DNA of 64,000 nucleotides from Euptelea pleiosperma (taxonomy: Eukaryota; Streptophyta; Magnoliopsida; Ranunculales; Eupteleaceae), in the NCBI GenBank assembly GCA_035048495.1, contig CM068547.1:34666502-34730501 (forward strand). The letters are read 5' to 3'. Below the pieces are notes generated by a model that saw nothing but the letters and a program-made list of their open reading frames with translations, was not told the origin of the DNA and did not search any database. The position numbers were made by a program, and so were the translations under genes. Below, in pieces: positions 26,401-35,518 of the stretch (its first letter is position 1; each line of letters opens with the position of its first letter).

Positions 26401-28329
26401 TCCAATTTCATCATTGATCGAAATCGAAATGAAACGGAAGTTACTACGTTGATCCATGTTTTGGCTTATGTTTGGCAACCATGTGGGTCCCACTTTTGGG
26501 GCCCTGACCAATGCAAGCCCAAGAAATGCCACTAGGAATGCAAGAAGAGTTGCCACGTCGTCAAAAACAACTTGCAAGAGTTGGAATCAAGATCAAACAT
26601 TTTTCAAGCTGCATAATTGTTTAAGTATTTCTTCAGTGAAAAACATTTATCTTTATAATTTTGTCTTTCATAATTTAAGCTACATTAGTATTATAAGTGT
26701 GTAAATGCATCAAATCTATGGATCGATAATGAATTCATCGAAAGTCCCAGTTGAAGAATCCTCTAAAGCCAAGTACCAAAATGAGAAAAGGAAAATCAAA
26801 TGGATGTGACGATCATTCGAGCATTGATCCTCGATGCAATTAGAGGGATACCGATCAAGGAATTGACAAAAGAACTACTCGATGAAATCAAGAATCAATT
26901 TGTGGGGTCAACTAAGGCATTAAAGTACACTCAATCATAGCATCTAATCTTGATGGGATTTGGTGGACAATGTAGTGTTCAGGAGAATATCTTGAAGATG
27001 TCCAACCTAGTACACCCTCTCTCTCTCTCTCTGGGATCTAAAGATGACAATTGAGGATGACTTTCTAGTTCATTTGGCGGTTGGGTCACTCCCACATTCA
27101 TACGATACTTCTAAAGTAAACTACAATTCCCAAGACCGTAAGTGGCATGTCAATGAATTGATAGCTGACTTGTTCTTGAAGAGGATAAAGTGAAATAGAA
27201 CAAGACCAAATTTGCTCTAATACAACAATGCAAACCATGCTCAAGCACAAAAGCCATATGATAAAAAAAAACATACTCAAGCATTTAATGACTGATACCT
27301 TTATATATAATCATAAGAAAACAATTTAAACTTTAACAAACATAACTCTTCACTTCCAACTTGATGTAGGTGGTGGAAAAATGCCTTAGTGCATTTCATA
27401 CGTGCCGGAGTAGAGAGTCTTCACCACCTTTTCTCTAACTTCAATGGGGCTTTTCTAGTTAGAGTCAAAGACTGGGACATCCCCTCCTTAATGCCATATT
27501 TATTTTGCTCTCAATCCTTATCCAGGTTGAGATAGGGAATTGTACTTTCTATATTGGTTACTGTCACGCAAAAACCATGTAACTAGCCACACTAACCTTA
27601 TTCATCACAAACTCTTTGGTTAGTTTCCTTTTCCCATTCAACCTCTTTAGGATACTTACAAAGATCGATCCAGATTCCAGACCACTTGGGAACTTTTCTA
27701 AGATCGCAAACATAACTCTAGGAGACCTCCAATCAAATCAAGCAGCTAAATCAGACTTTAGACAAGAAAATGAATCACAAGGGGGGAAAAGTCATATTGA
27801 ATTAAAGGAACTGATGAAGGACGGCAGGGCCAATCCTACACCAGTGTAGGGGAACTGGAATCGAACACAGTTGATGAATCTCTCCTCACAAACAAGGTAT
27901 CCACCTCAAAACTAAACTAATTTCCATTCATCCGTCAACTCTATTTGAAAATAAGATATTACATCTAGCCTATTTATAGAATTCGCTAATCTAATTTCCC
28001 AGTTGTAATCAAATAAAATATTCTTAATCATATTCAAATAGAAAGTCTTAAAACTCCTACTAAAGTAAAATAGGTCTTGAGGGATTTATCAAAAGAAGAA
28101 AAAAAGAGGTCTTGCGGGTTCACCAAGGGGCTAGACGATGGAAGTTTTGTAATCCTACGTAGCACGGTAGCACAATAGTAGGATGCTCCTGAATGAGGAA
28201 CAGATTTCGAAATCTAAAGAAGATACCTGTTTTGACGACGGGGCAACTCTTCTTGCATTCCTGGCGGCATTTCTTGGGCTTGCATCGGTCAGAGCTGACG
28301 ATGGCAATACGAGTCAATCGATCCGCCAT
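17457..28329 (-). CDS. ABCE2: ABCE/RLI1 ribosome-recycling ATPase
   Basis: The family splits post-termination ribosomes and joins in initiation. Coding exons in transcript order: 28329-28227, 24098-24013, 23905-23808, 23721-23604, 23490-23401, 22704-22400, 22286-22091, 22011-21826, 21658-21389, 18576-18331, 17576-17457. Total 1818 nt, giving 605 aa, the family's usual length, with every phase consistent. The N-terminus carries two 4Fe-4S sets (C16/C21/C25/C29 and C55/C58/C61/C65). NBD1 has Walker [10 protein letters not shown] (110-118), signature [10 protein letters not shown] and [11 protein letters not shown]2 has [19 protein letters not shown] and DEPSAYLD. The C-terminus is SYYYLDD. No key residue is missing. 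The final exon is too short to stand out as an open frame but is unmistakable. ABCE2 is used by analogy with Arabidopsis; which plant paralogue this is remains uncertain. Confidence 0.97.
19004..19263. repeat. 130-bp tandem duplication
   Basis: Two adjacent 130-bp units, each starting CTCATTTCTGTTTCAGT and ending GAGCGAGACTCTA, that differ at only a handful of positions. The duplication is recent and intronic, with no coding potential. Confidence 0.9.
19521..20883. mobile_element. 1.36-kb foldback element in ABCE intron
   Basis: Almost the whole segment is one imperfect palindrome. The left arm (19521-20131) and right arm (about 20185-20883) pair along their length. For example, the arm around 19609-19680 (GCTATCGGGTGAACTAGAGT..., TTGTAAACC) is mirrored at 20630-20693. 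TTGAACACTTGTGGCC at about 19752 is mirrored by GGCCCACAAGCGTTCAA at 20541. AATATTTAATTCAAATTCC is mirrored near 20370. The loop is only about 50 bp. Termini GGTTCTAAG...CTTTGAACC resemble the family at 10121 and 25447. The right arm has about 90 bp extra, an arm-specific indel. No open reading frame is seen. Confidence 0.85.
25447..26430. mobile_element. Damaged foldback-family copy
   Basis: Starts CCATGGTTCAAGGTTTCGGACG. The segment AAAATAGAGCGTG...GGTTTTACAAGACA (about 25950-26000) matches the right arm of the 19521 foldback, as do 26210-26425. It is interrupted by a LINE tail at 26010. The left arm is largely unmatched. Confidence 0.55.
26010..26191 (+). mobile_element. 5'-truncated LINE with 19-bp target duplication
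   Basis: 182-bp insert ending in an A-run (ATCAAAAAA). It is flanked by AAGACAAAAGGGTTCAGCC (25991-26009) and AAGACATAAGGGTTCAGCC (26192-26210), 18 of 19 identical. Such long duplications with an A-tail mark target-primed reverse transcription. The host is the damaged foldback copy. Confidence 0.85.
26501..26566 (+). pseudogene. Inverted fragment of ABCE exon 1
   Basis: 66 bp on the plus strand match ABCE exon 1 (28230-28295, minus strand) with five mismatches, about 92 percent. The translation gives CKPKKCH, then a stop, then ECKKSC: the first iron-sulfur cysteine cluster with CGCCAG changed to CACTAG. Similarity stops at the exon's donor end and about 35 bases after the ATG. The copy is inside intron 1 of the same gene but in opposite orientation, so it is not an alternative exon. 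Confidence 0.85.
26580..27290 (+). pseudogene. Ty1/copia gag (UBN2-like) remnant
   Basis: Conceptual translation shows copia gag hallmarks in order: [18 protein letters not shown], then [20 protein letters not shown] (about 27060-27120), then [17 protein letters not shown] (about 27140-27190). These match the family's 'LPHxYxxxKVxYN...KWxxxELI' pattern. Several stops are present. It is antisense to ABCE, within its intron 1. Confidence 0.7.
27017..27030 (+). repeat. (CT)n tract
   Basis: Short CT run inside the copia gag remnant. Confidence 0.7.
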
Positions 28330-28620
28330 CAGAGTCGAGATAGAGACGAAGAAGAAACCCTAATCTCAACCTCTCTGCTCAAAGATGTAGAAGAAAACGA
28401 TAAACAAACAACAACAGTGAGAGTTGGGCAAAAGCAAAATCGAAGATTAAAGGGGAATCACCATTAAAATTAACCGAGAATCTGATTCATATTAAGTACC
28501 AAGGAATTCAAAATACCTGAAGCAATCGGGTTTCAGACGATCGATCAGGTGCAGAGAGATTGAGAGTTGAGAGATAAAGCGAACGCGAGAGAGAGAAAGC
28601 GAGGGTTTTTTTGCTCGCTC
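28330..28620 (-). promoter_or_regulatory. ABCE leader with telo-box and probable 5'UTR intron
   Basis: On the minus strand, CTTCAG|GTATTT at 28517 can act as donor and TTTGAGCAG (acceptor at 28380) as acceptor, giving a 138-bp leader intron. AAACCCTAA (28355-28363, plus strand) is a telo-box, common in leaders and promoters of plant translation-apparatus genes. GA-rich tracts follow at 28550-28605. The splice sites are inferred. Confidence 0.5.
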
Positions 28621-28745
28621 CTCTCACTTTTATTGTCGTGTGTTAAGAACGCTCTCGCAGTTTCGCTTCGTGGCTTAGCTGTGTGGTACAAAAGAACTTG
28701 CTAGTTGCTACTACCTTCCCAAAACGCCACATGGCAACTCTTTCG

Positions 28746-29043
28746 GACTGCAGCCAATATGAGCCACGTGGCACGTTCTTTAGAGGACAACGACCGTATG
28801 GATGTTTGGCCAATCACTAGGTGGACCTACGACCCAAAAATCAGCCTGATAAGTTATTTCAAACCTTTGGATCATTGTATTCCTACGGTTAAAATCAACC
28901 CATGAAAATAACTTCAATCCAACTCCTACAAATCACCGATCAGGTTTATTTTTATTTTGTAGGTCCACCTAGTGATTGGCCAAACATCCATACGGTTAAT
29001 GTCCTCTTAAGAGTGTTCCACATGTCCCATATTGGCTGCAGTC
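28746..29043. mobile_element. Palindromic MITE upstream of ABCE
   Basis: Arms of about 85 bp: GACTGCAGCCAATATG...CCAATCACTAGGTGGACCTA at left, mirrored exactly in design at 28963-29043. The inner AAAATCAGCCTGAT motif is also mirrored. Related structures lie at about 29085-29225 and 57692-57905. No coding capacity. Confidence 0.85.
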
Positions 29044-29084
29044 AGTAGCATCGCTGACTGCACTGTCAACGAAGATTTACTCTG

Positions 29085-29225
29085 CACCGAAAATCAGCCT
29101 GATTGGTGATTCCTAGGGCTGCGGTTCGAGCGCTTTTACATGGGGTGATTTCTTGACGTCGGATTTGAGCATCGTTTTGGGTATGCAAATCCCACCGCTA
29201 GAAATCATCAATCAGGCTAATTTTG
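29085..29225. mobile_element. Related palindromic MITE fragment
   Basis: AAAATCAGCCTGATTGGTGATT at left is mirrored by AAATCATCAATCAGGCTAATTTT at right, the same core as the 28746 element. Confidence 0.6.
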
Positions 29226-29475
29226 ACATATACGTTCACCAAGAGATGAGCTAAACATTCATGGCCCAGTGGGCCGGGAGGCAGCTTGGAAGAGGCTAGG
29301 ATCAAGGCCCATCTTACGGCCCTGTTTGTTTATCTACAATCAGGCTAAAACATGGGCCGAGTTTGGTCTTTATTTGCACAGTTTTTTACAATAGGCTCAG
29401 GCCCAATGTTTTTAAACCACAGATTATTCACAAAGATCATGTTGCAAGACATCGATAGTTCGTGATTGAATAAAA

Positions 29476-29625
29476 TGGGCCATTTTTTTAACTCAGTGGT
29501 AGTGTCACACCATGGTATGGCGTAAGTCATCGGTTCAAATCCGATAAAAAGGGTATTTTTTATTTTCCATGAAACTCCAGTCTTAGTCTTCATTTTTCGT
29601 CTGCGACAAGATGTAGGGATGAGCA
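29476..29625 (+). pseudogene. Nuclear copy of chloroplast trnT-GGU
   Basis: 29481-29555 aligns with plastid tRNA-Thr(GGU): TTTTAACTCAGTGGTAG (D arm), CCATGGTATGGCG (anticodon arm, GGU retained), and GTAAGTCATCGGTTCAAATC (variable/T arm). The acceptor stem is spoilt (GGGCCATTTT against AAAAAGGGTA), and the plastid anticodon stem has changes (AGTAACGCC became AGTGTCACACC), so it should not fold properly. The 3' flank CAGTCTTAGTCTTCATTTTTC also resembles plastid sequence next to trnT. It is a NUPT, not a working tRNA gene. Confidence 0.85.
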
Positions 29626-30280
29626 TAACTTTGTCATACGAATTCTGTTTGGAACAATTCAAGTACTTTTGGAAAGAAAACGAGGAGGCTTATGCGCTCA
29701 TTTAGTTATAACTTTGTCATACGAACTTCAAGTGTTGATATTCAATATTATTTTGAAGATTATTTGAAAACACTATAGTTTTAAAACTTAATTCTAGAAA
29801 ACGGGTTTTTGTTCAACAAGACATGTTTTAAACTAGTGTGTGGCCTGTGCTCAAGATCATAACATTTGGTATCAGAGACAGTGATTCCCATTGGGGCTAA
29901 AGCCAATAAATACTCCCGCCCATGATTCCAGTAATTCTGAAGTCCGCGAACTGCTCAAGGAACAAATGGATGAACGATCGAAGGATACTCCATAAGCGCC
30001 TACAAGAGAAAAAGCATAAGCCACCCAACTGCTGAAAGTCTTATTGTTCTTGACATTACCCATGACATCCCAAAGAGGGAAAGGAAAGTAACAGAAACCT
30101 CTCTAGCTATGTCACAATGGAGGAGGAGATGGTTCACCGACCCCCCACTGGCCTTGCACATCAAAAAGAAATCCCCAGAAATTCTCCCTCGTTTGATTAT
30201 AGGTTATCTATTGTCAATATATTCTCCAAAGCCGCACACCATACAAAGAAGGTGACTTTGGATGGCATCTTGGAACACAC
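29626..30280 (+). mobile_element. Unclassified retroelement-like stretch
   Basis: TTTGGTATCAGAGACAG at 29864-29880 resembles a tRNA-iMet primer-binding site, and the following frame can be read briefly (VRELLKEQMDERSKD near 29940). Stops follow. ATAACTTTGTCATACGAA is present twice (29625 and 29707). I cannot assign a family. Confidence 0.3.
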
Positions 30281-30287
30281 ACAAAGG

Positions 30288-30720
30288 ATGTAGTATGTTC
30301 CAAGGGTTGAGTTATTTGCTCATTAAAGTGGTACGTGAGCTGAGTTCAAAACATTATACGACAATTTGGTCCATATTTGGTGTGGGCATTTGAACATTGA
30401 GAGGGTCTTTCCCTAGTACAAGAGGATCGGAAAGGACGCACCTCTAGTGTACAAGCTATCATGCCCACACTAAATGATGGGTAGCCAAGTGCAAAACTGT
30501 TTAAAGTATCTAAGTATTAAGTCCACCCCAAGATTAGTGCTCTCCTATTTTGACTTCCTCAAAGCCTCCAGTGGCACAATTGAGACAACCGTGAGTTCTC
30601 TGCCCCTATAGGGATGGAGCGACAAAAGTTTCAAGAATCCAAGAAAAGGTGACAACGAGACAACTTGTTTATCATTACGATAGATAAGTGGATGTGCAAT
30701 GATGTATGTAGCTGCACCAC
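30288..30720 (+). pseudogene. Nuclear copy of chloroplast rrn23 3' end and rrn4.5
   Basis: TAGTATGTTCCAAGGGTTG, TTAAAGTGGTACGTGAGCTG, CTTTCCCTAGTACAAGAGGA, GGACGCACCTCTAGTGTAC, GGGTAGCCAAGTGC and CCCACCCCAAGATTAGTGC-type blocks follow the exact order of the plastid 23S rRNA end. CTCTGCCCCTATAGGGATGG (spacer) and GTTTATCATTACGATAG... ATGATGTATGTAGCTG (4.5S) come next. 4.5S is cut off at about 30720. Most differences are C-to-T or G-to-A, the signature of methylated-cytosine deamination after nuclear transfer. It is not a functional rRNA. Confidence 0.93.
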
Positions 30721-30859
30721 ATTGCGTGGAAAGAACATACGTAGAAGGCACAATTTTTATTACAACGCCAAATGAGGATATCTTCAATGGAGCAATCTAG
30801 TGAGTGAGCTTTAAGAGTTCGAGGGGTTTGAGATAGGGAGATACTCTCTCCTTTTCTCT

Positions 30860-31800
30860 CCATGGTTGTGGTTGAAGCTCTCAATATAATGGTGGATAAA
30901 GTAGTCTAGGGAGCTACTCATGGAAGGTTTTGGGGTTGGCGATAACAACCTATCTATCTTGCACCTTCAATTCGTTGATGACGCCTTGATGTTCTAGAAG
31001 TGACTAGCAGCAAAGTGTATGGGTTGGGTACCAATTTATCTAAAAGCAAGATCTTTGGAGTAGGTAGTGTGGAGGACATGTTGGTGTTAGCTAGCATATT
31101 GGGATGTAGAGTAGTGTGCTTTCCTACCACGTACCTTGGTCTTCCATTAGGAGTGAATTATAGATCCAAGGTCATTTGGGTTCCGATGCTTGAGAGTTGT
31201 GAAAGGAAGATGACTACATGGAAGACAAGCCTCCTATCCGAAGGGGTAAGTTGGTTTAAAATAAAGAGTACATTATCTAGCCTACACATTTATGATTTTT
31301 TTTGTAGGAAGAGGTGAGAGGAACATGTATCCTCCTGTCAATTGGATTGGAATATAGTATATATGATCTCCCAAATCCGTGGTTTAGGGATGAACGAGGC
31401 CCTTTTAGGGAAGTGGTTATGGCATTTTGAAGTAGAATTTGAAAGTCTTTGGAGAAGTGTTGTAGTGGCTAAATATGGGAGTAGATACTCGGGTTGGAAA
31501 AGCCGGATGGCCTGATTCGTTATGGGTATAGTGCATTTTTTAAGAAATTGCGATTCAAGGTGGGTAGATCGTTTTTAAGAAATTGCGATTCAAGGTGGGT
31601 AGAGGCGATCGGGTGCGATTCTAGGACGATTGTTGGTTGGTGCAGTGAGAGACTGCTCGAGTTCACGCTACTTTTCAGTATCTTAGACAAGGAAGGAAAG
31701 TCCAGTCCAAGCTTCCGTGGTTGGGACGGGTGAGGATCAAAATGGAGCCTGTTTTGGAGTTGGGAGGCTTTAGAAGCTAAATATTTTCTTTTTCTGCTGG
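30860..31800 (+). pseudogene. L1-type LINE reverse transcriptase remnant
   Basis: Read across stops: LHLQFVDDALMF (the xADD-type RT motif, about 30960-30995), then GLGTNLSKSKIFGVG, CFPTTYLGLPLGV (31120-31155), MTTWKTSLLSEG (31210-31245), IKSTLSSLHIY, and finally ALLGKWLWHFEVE... LWRSVVVAKYG (about 31400-31480). This order is typical of plant L1 RT through its C-terminal zf-RVT-like region. Multiple stops make it dead. A 35-bp segment (TTTTTAAGAAATTGCGATTC) is duplicated at about 31536 and 31572. Confidence 0.8.
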
Positions 31801-32312
31801 TTTTATAAGATTCTTCTCAATGCAATGCCGTGGTTATAGCATGACATGGTGATAGTTGCACCAGTACACACTGCTGCTATAATATGGTCTGCTTCCTCAA
31901 TACAAAATCGTTTAGGCTCAGAACCCATTTTGACACATATTGGAAGATGGTAAATCCCACCTTGCCTCTAGTACTTGGAAATCAATGTTTTGCACAGATC
32001 TCAAGAAGGGCTAAGCCTAGGTGGGATTCATCAATTGCCATCAACCCATAAGAGGAGGGTAGAAGCATCGGATGGTCTTGATTTCTGGCTAAGCCCCAAC
32101 CAAAGAAATGGACCACAATTCATATACAAACAAACTGTCATGAGATACATGGTAGAAATTAAAACTATTATGTATGTTAAAAACAGGCAATAATGCCATC
32201 ACAAATGGCCCATAAAGTACAAGAGCCTTCTTAGAATATAAAGTCAATTGTCTCAAAATCCAAAATAGGTGAATGCAAATACTAGTAGAGTCAAAGTTGC
32301 GAAACACATAAA
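31800..32312. other. GRP-A3 3' flank
   Basis: No gene seen. The 3'UTR and poly(A) site of the minus-strand GRP-A3 gene are expected here. Confidence 0.5.
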
Positions 32313-33236
32313 TTACTTCCACTTCTTGAATTTGCCCCCGCCGAACATCCCATGCTTTCCATGCTTCCCATGCTTGCCGAACTTCCCTTGCTTGAATTTA
32401 CCATGGTGCTTGAACTTGCCACCATGGTGCTGGTGGGATCCATGCCCGTAGTAGGCACCTTGTGGAACATGATGAGTCCCGTGTGACAATTGGTGCGCCC
32501 CATAAGCAGCAGCGGCGGCAGCCGCACCCCCAGCTAGTATCCCTCCCATGCCAGGTCCATGTCCTGTTGGTAAATGTGTCAGTATTCAGCAACTGTCAAA
32601 AGAAGAAGAAAAAAAAAAGGCATACAACTCACAAACAGGATTCTTAGTCACCTAAGTCAAGATTCCAAACATCACCAACAGAATTTACTCTGTTCATGAC
32701 TATCTGGGCTTAAGAGATCCCAGAAATTCCAAGTCTTTAACGTTCAACTAGGACTAATGAGATTCACTACATTGACCAGTAAAAAACAAAATGGTCATAT
32801 CTCTTTCCAGATATGCCGCAATGAAAACCTCATCATCTTAATAGAATAATCATGTTCCTCCGAGATTTAAGACAGTTTGCTAATCATGAAACTCCAGGAA
32901 CATTTACTTTCTCACACAATTATAAGTATAAAGTTTTGGGAACGAACCTCCATGAGGCGGAGCAGATGGACCAGGATAACCAGCTGGTGGGTATCCACCA
33001 GGAGCAGCAGGATATCCTGCTGGTGGGTAGCCTTGCTGGGGATACCCTTGTGGTGGGTAGCCTTGCTGGGGATACCCATGTGGAGGGTAGCCTTGTGGAG
33101 GGTATGCCCCTTGTTGCGGAGGGTAATGCCCAGGATGTTGTCCAGGATGTTGTCCAGCAAGCCCATAAGCAAGGTTTGAAAAAAGCCCTTTGTCACTCGA
33201 CTCCGAATTATCGTGCTTGTCTTTCCCACCTCCCAT
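32313..33236 (-). CDS. GRP-A3-type XYPPX/glycine-rich protein
   Basis: Two coding exons, 33236-32948 and 32563-32313 (540 nt, 179 aa), GT-AG, intact. The N-terminal half starts MGGGKDKHDNSESSDKG and then consists of Pro/Gly/Tyr/Gln repeats of the YPPQGYP(P/Q) type (about residues 38-90). The second half has an Ala run (AAAAAAAY), a predicted hydrophobic patch, and a Lys/His/Gly tail with GKHGKHGKHG. This architecture matches plant 'glycine-rich protein A3' and XYPPX-repeat proteins. Their biochemical role is not established, so no function is claimed. Several overlapping frames are repeat artefacts. The start codon is the first ATG of the only frame that gives the YPPQ repeat. Confidence 0.88.
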
Positions 33237-33474
33237 TTTCTACACTGTGACACTGATGCTACACAAACTGGCAGATGAGGAGGATACGTTAGAGTCGATC
33301 ATAGTACATAAAGTTTGATTTAAGCAACACTGGGCTCAAACAGTAGCAGATGGGATTACATTGTACACTAGAATGCTTTCCAAGCAACTTCCATGCCCAA
33401 TGAAGAAATAATCTCATCATATAGAATATAAACCTTATCTTCTTTCAACAATCAAGATTTTCCTTTTTATGGCA

Positions 33475-33494
33475 TATATATATATATATATATA
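33475..33494. repeat. (TA)n microsatellite
   Basis: About ten TA units in the presumed GRP-A3 leader intron. Confidence 0.85.
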
Positions 33495-34454
33495 ATATCA
33501 CAATTTCCAAGACAGAGTATAACAAACAAATTAAGCACATTCATATCAAGAATTTTCCTCATTTTAGCTATAAGTAGAAAATAAATTTAAAATAAGTTAC
33601 CCATTTCATAATGAACCTAATTAAAACTGGATTTACATGTGTTGATGATGAAAATGTAATCAGATACCTTCAAGATCCAAACAATAAACAACATGCCAAA
33701 AAACAACGAGGCAAATGACTCCTCAAGGTGTAACAAGGTTGATTGATTGATTCTTCTCTGACTGAACATATGGCTTGTGAAAAAATGCACACAGAATGGT
33801 TAATGATTTATTCTACTTGTTTTGTTTGCATTGGGTTGGATCTAATAAGATGAAAGGGACCAATTTTAGCTATTATAGAAGTCTAAATACTAGTTTAGAG
33901 TGAGCTCCTACTTTCTTACTAACAAAAACATGGTAAGAACTTCAATTGAAGTGAACAATTAGAAGCAATCCAATGCTCTTCCTGAATCACAAGTTTTGAG
34001 TGGCAATTCCTTCCTGAAATTTTACTTCTTTTTTTTTAAAAGATGATGCTCTGTTCCCTGTTTCCCACTCCTCAAGTCATCTCCTTAATCCAATTCCCAC
34101 TTAATGCAACAGAGTTGACATTCACCACTGGACGAGTGAATGTTGTAATACTGAAGCGATTCCATGCTATTCACAGATTGCAGTGACTCACATCACAAAA
34201 TTATTCCAGCTAACTGGAAAAAAAAAATACAATAGCATTCGTAGGTTGGAAAAGTTTGTTCAGTTGAGAGCACTCGATCACCAGATGAATATTCATACTT
34301 AAATTCACCATGTAAACCATCAGGAAACGTTACTAAGACTTTTTTTTTCACTGATGTTCACAATATATTCAGTAAAATTTTTGACAAAGTGGCTTTGCAA
34401 ATTTCTATTGCTAACATGTAGTAGCATTCGTCACAATTCTAAGAGGATGTCCAA

Positions 34455-34706
34455 GGGTATGTTTGATCGACAATTTTACACATATTCTCAGGAAAGCACG
34501 ATTTCCATCATTTGATAGCCATTTTAAATTTGGGAAAATAAGATTTTCCCGTCTGCCCTCTCACATAATTGGGAAATGCATATTTTCTCGAGTGCAATCA
34601 AACAGCCATTTAAGGCATTTTCCCAGATGGTATTTTCTCAAGAAAATTTTCCAACGGAAAAGAGGATTTTCACAAGAAATTTTTCCGTACAATCAATCAC
34701 CCCATA
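34455..34706. mobile_element. Small TIR element in GRP-A3 leader intron
   Basis: Ends GGGTATGTTTGATCGACAAT and, inverted, GGGGTGATTGATTGTACGG. The interior is rich in GGGAAAAT/ATTTTCCC words. About 250 bp, non-coding. The family is not identified. Confidence 0.5.
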
Positions 34707-35284
34707 ATTGAATTCAGAAGTTCATCATTTCTCAATCATGTATGTTGATGGACTTAAGATCGCGCTAACACATATTGAACAATTGGGTTTTAGCCGCCCC
34801 AAGTTTGGATCTTGGACCCACACAAATCATAGACGGCGGAAAGGGACACAAATTCTGAATTACATCTAGCAAAGTCCTCTGATATCCAAGTGATGATGGG
34901 AACCCTATAGGCCCGAAAGATCACCGGTCTTCCGCAAGGGATTATGGTGGAGGATGCACAACGACTAGACAGAAATTTTGATTTCTCTTTTAATGGGTCA
35001 TCATGATCTCAGACATCAAAACAGAGTCCAGAGATAAACACAGAGATCTAAACTTCTAATTTCAATCGGATCTGAAACGGAAATTGAATTGATCCGCTAG
35101 TTTTTTACAGAATTTAAAAGCACAATGAACGTTCAAAGTTAAAACAAAGCTTAAAATTCATTCAGACTAATAACAAGAAGAAGAGGAAGAAGAAGAAGAA
35201 GGCTCACAGATTTGGTTGCTGTATCCGAGTTTCTTTTTTCCGATTGCGATGATAAGATTTAGAATTTGGTTTTGGGAAAGGAAG

Positions 35285-35350
35285 AGTTGCAGTTTATAGT
35301 TTATACTTTTTCTTTGCCCCGCGTATCAAACGCGTTAACGCGTTAACGTG
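35285..35350 (-). promoter_or_regulatory. GRP-A3 core promoter candidate
   Basis: On the minus strand, AAGTATAAACTATAAACTGC (35292-35311) provides TATA-like boxes about 40 bp from a plausible transcript start near 35265. Upstream, the doubled palindrome CGCGTTAACGCGTTAACG (35331-35348) is conspicuous and may be a protein-binding site. Function is inferred. Confidence 0.45.
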
Positions 35351-35518
35351 TAGCACGATGTGACGAACACGCAGGCTGAGTTCCCAAGTAATCTCGCTCT
35401 CTTCCACGTATCCAAATATTAATGACGTGGCATTACATGCAATCAAGCCACATCATCAAATTCTATCCAGTAATTCTTATTATTATTCCTAAAATTAAAA
35501 CCCTTTACGGTCTAAAAT

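Larger units (their letters stand above)
24099..28226 (-). other. ABCE intron 1 (4.1 kb)
   Basis: Contains, left to right, about 1.3 kb of unrecognised AT-rich sequence, a damaged foldback-family copy with a LINE tail inserted, an inverted fragment of exon 1, and a copia gag remnant. Donor ACAG|GTATCT and acceptor CTGCAG|GTAAAC are intact. Confidence 0.85.
33237..35265 (-). other. Probable 5'UTR and leader intron of GRP-A3
   Basis: An ATCT|GTGAGC donor-like site near 35204 and AG acceptors just upstream of the ATG (about 33240-33275) suggest a 1.9-kb leader intron. It contains a (TA)n run (33475-33494) and a small AT-rich inverted element. Inferred without transcripts. Confidence 0.45.

Noticed and set aside
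26501..26566. Alternative or duplicate ABCE exon
   Set aside because: It is on the opposite strand to the gene, has a stop codon in the cysteine cluster and lacks splice sites and a start codon.
29481..29555. Functional tRNA-Thr gene
   Set aside because: The sequence is clearly plastid trnT-GGU, but acceptor-stem pairing is lost and the D/anticodon region has indel-like changes, so it is kept as a nuclear plastid pseudogene.
30288..30720. Genuine rRNA genes
   Set aside because: Only the 23S end and part of 4.5S are present, with many transitions. There is no rRNA operon context.
32398..33253. Additional proteins overlapping GRP-A3 on both strands
   Set aside because: These are alternative frames of the YPPQGYP and GKHGKHG repeats. 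Only one frame gives the known family architecture and splices in phase.
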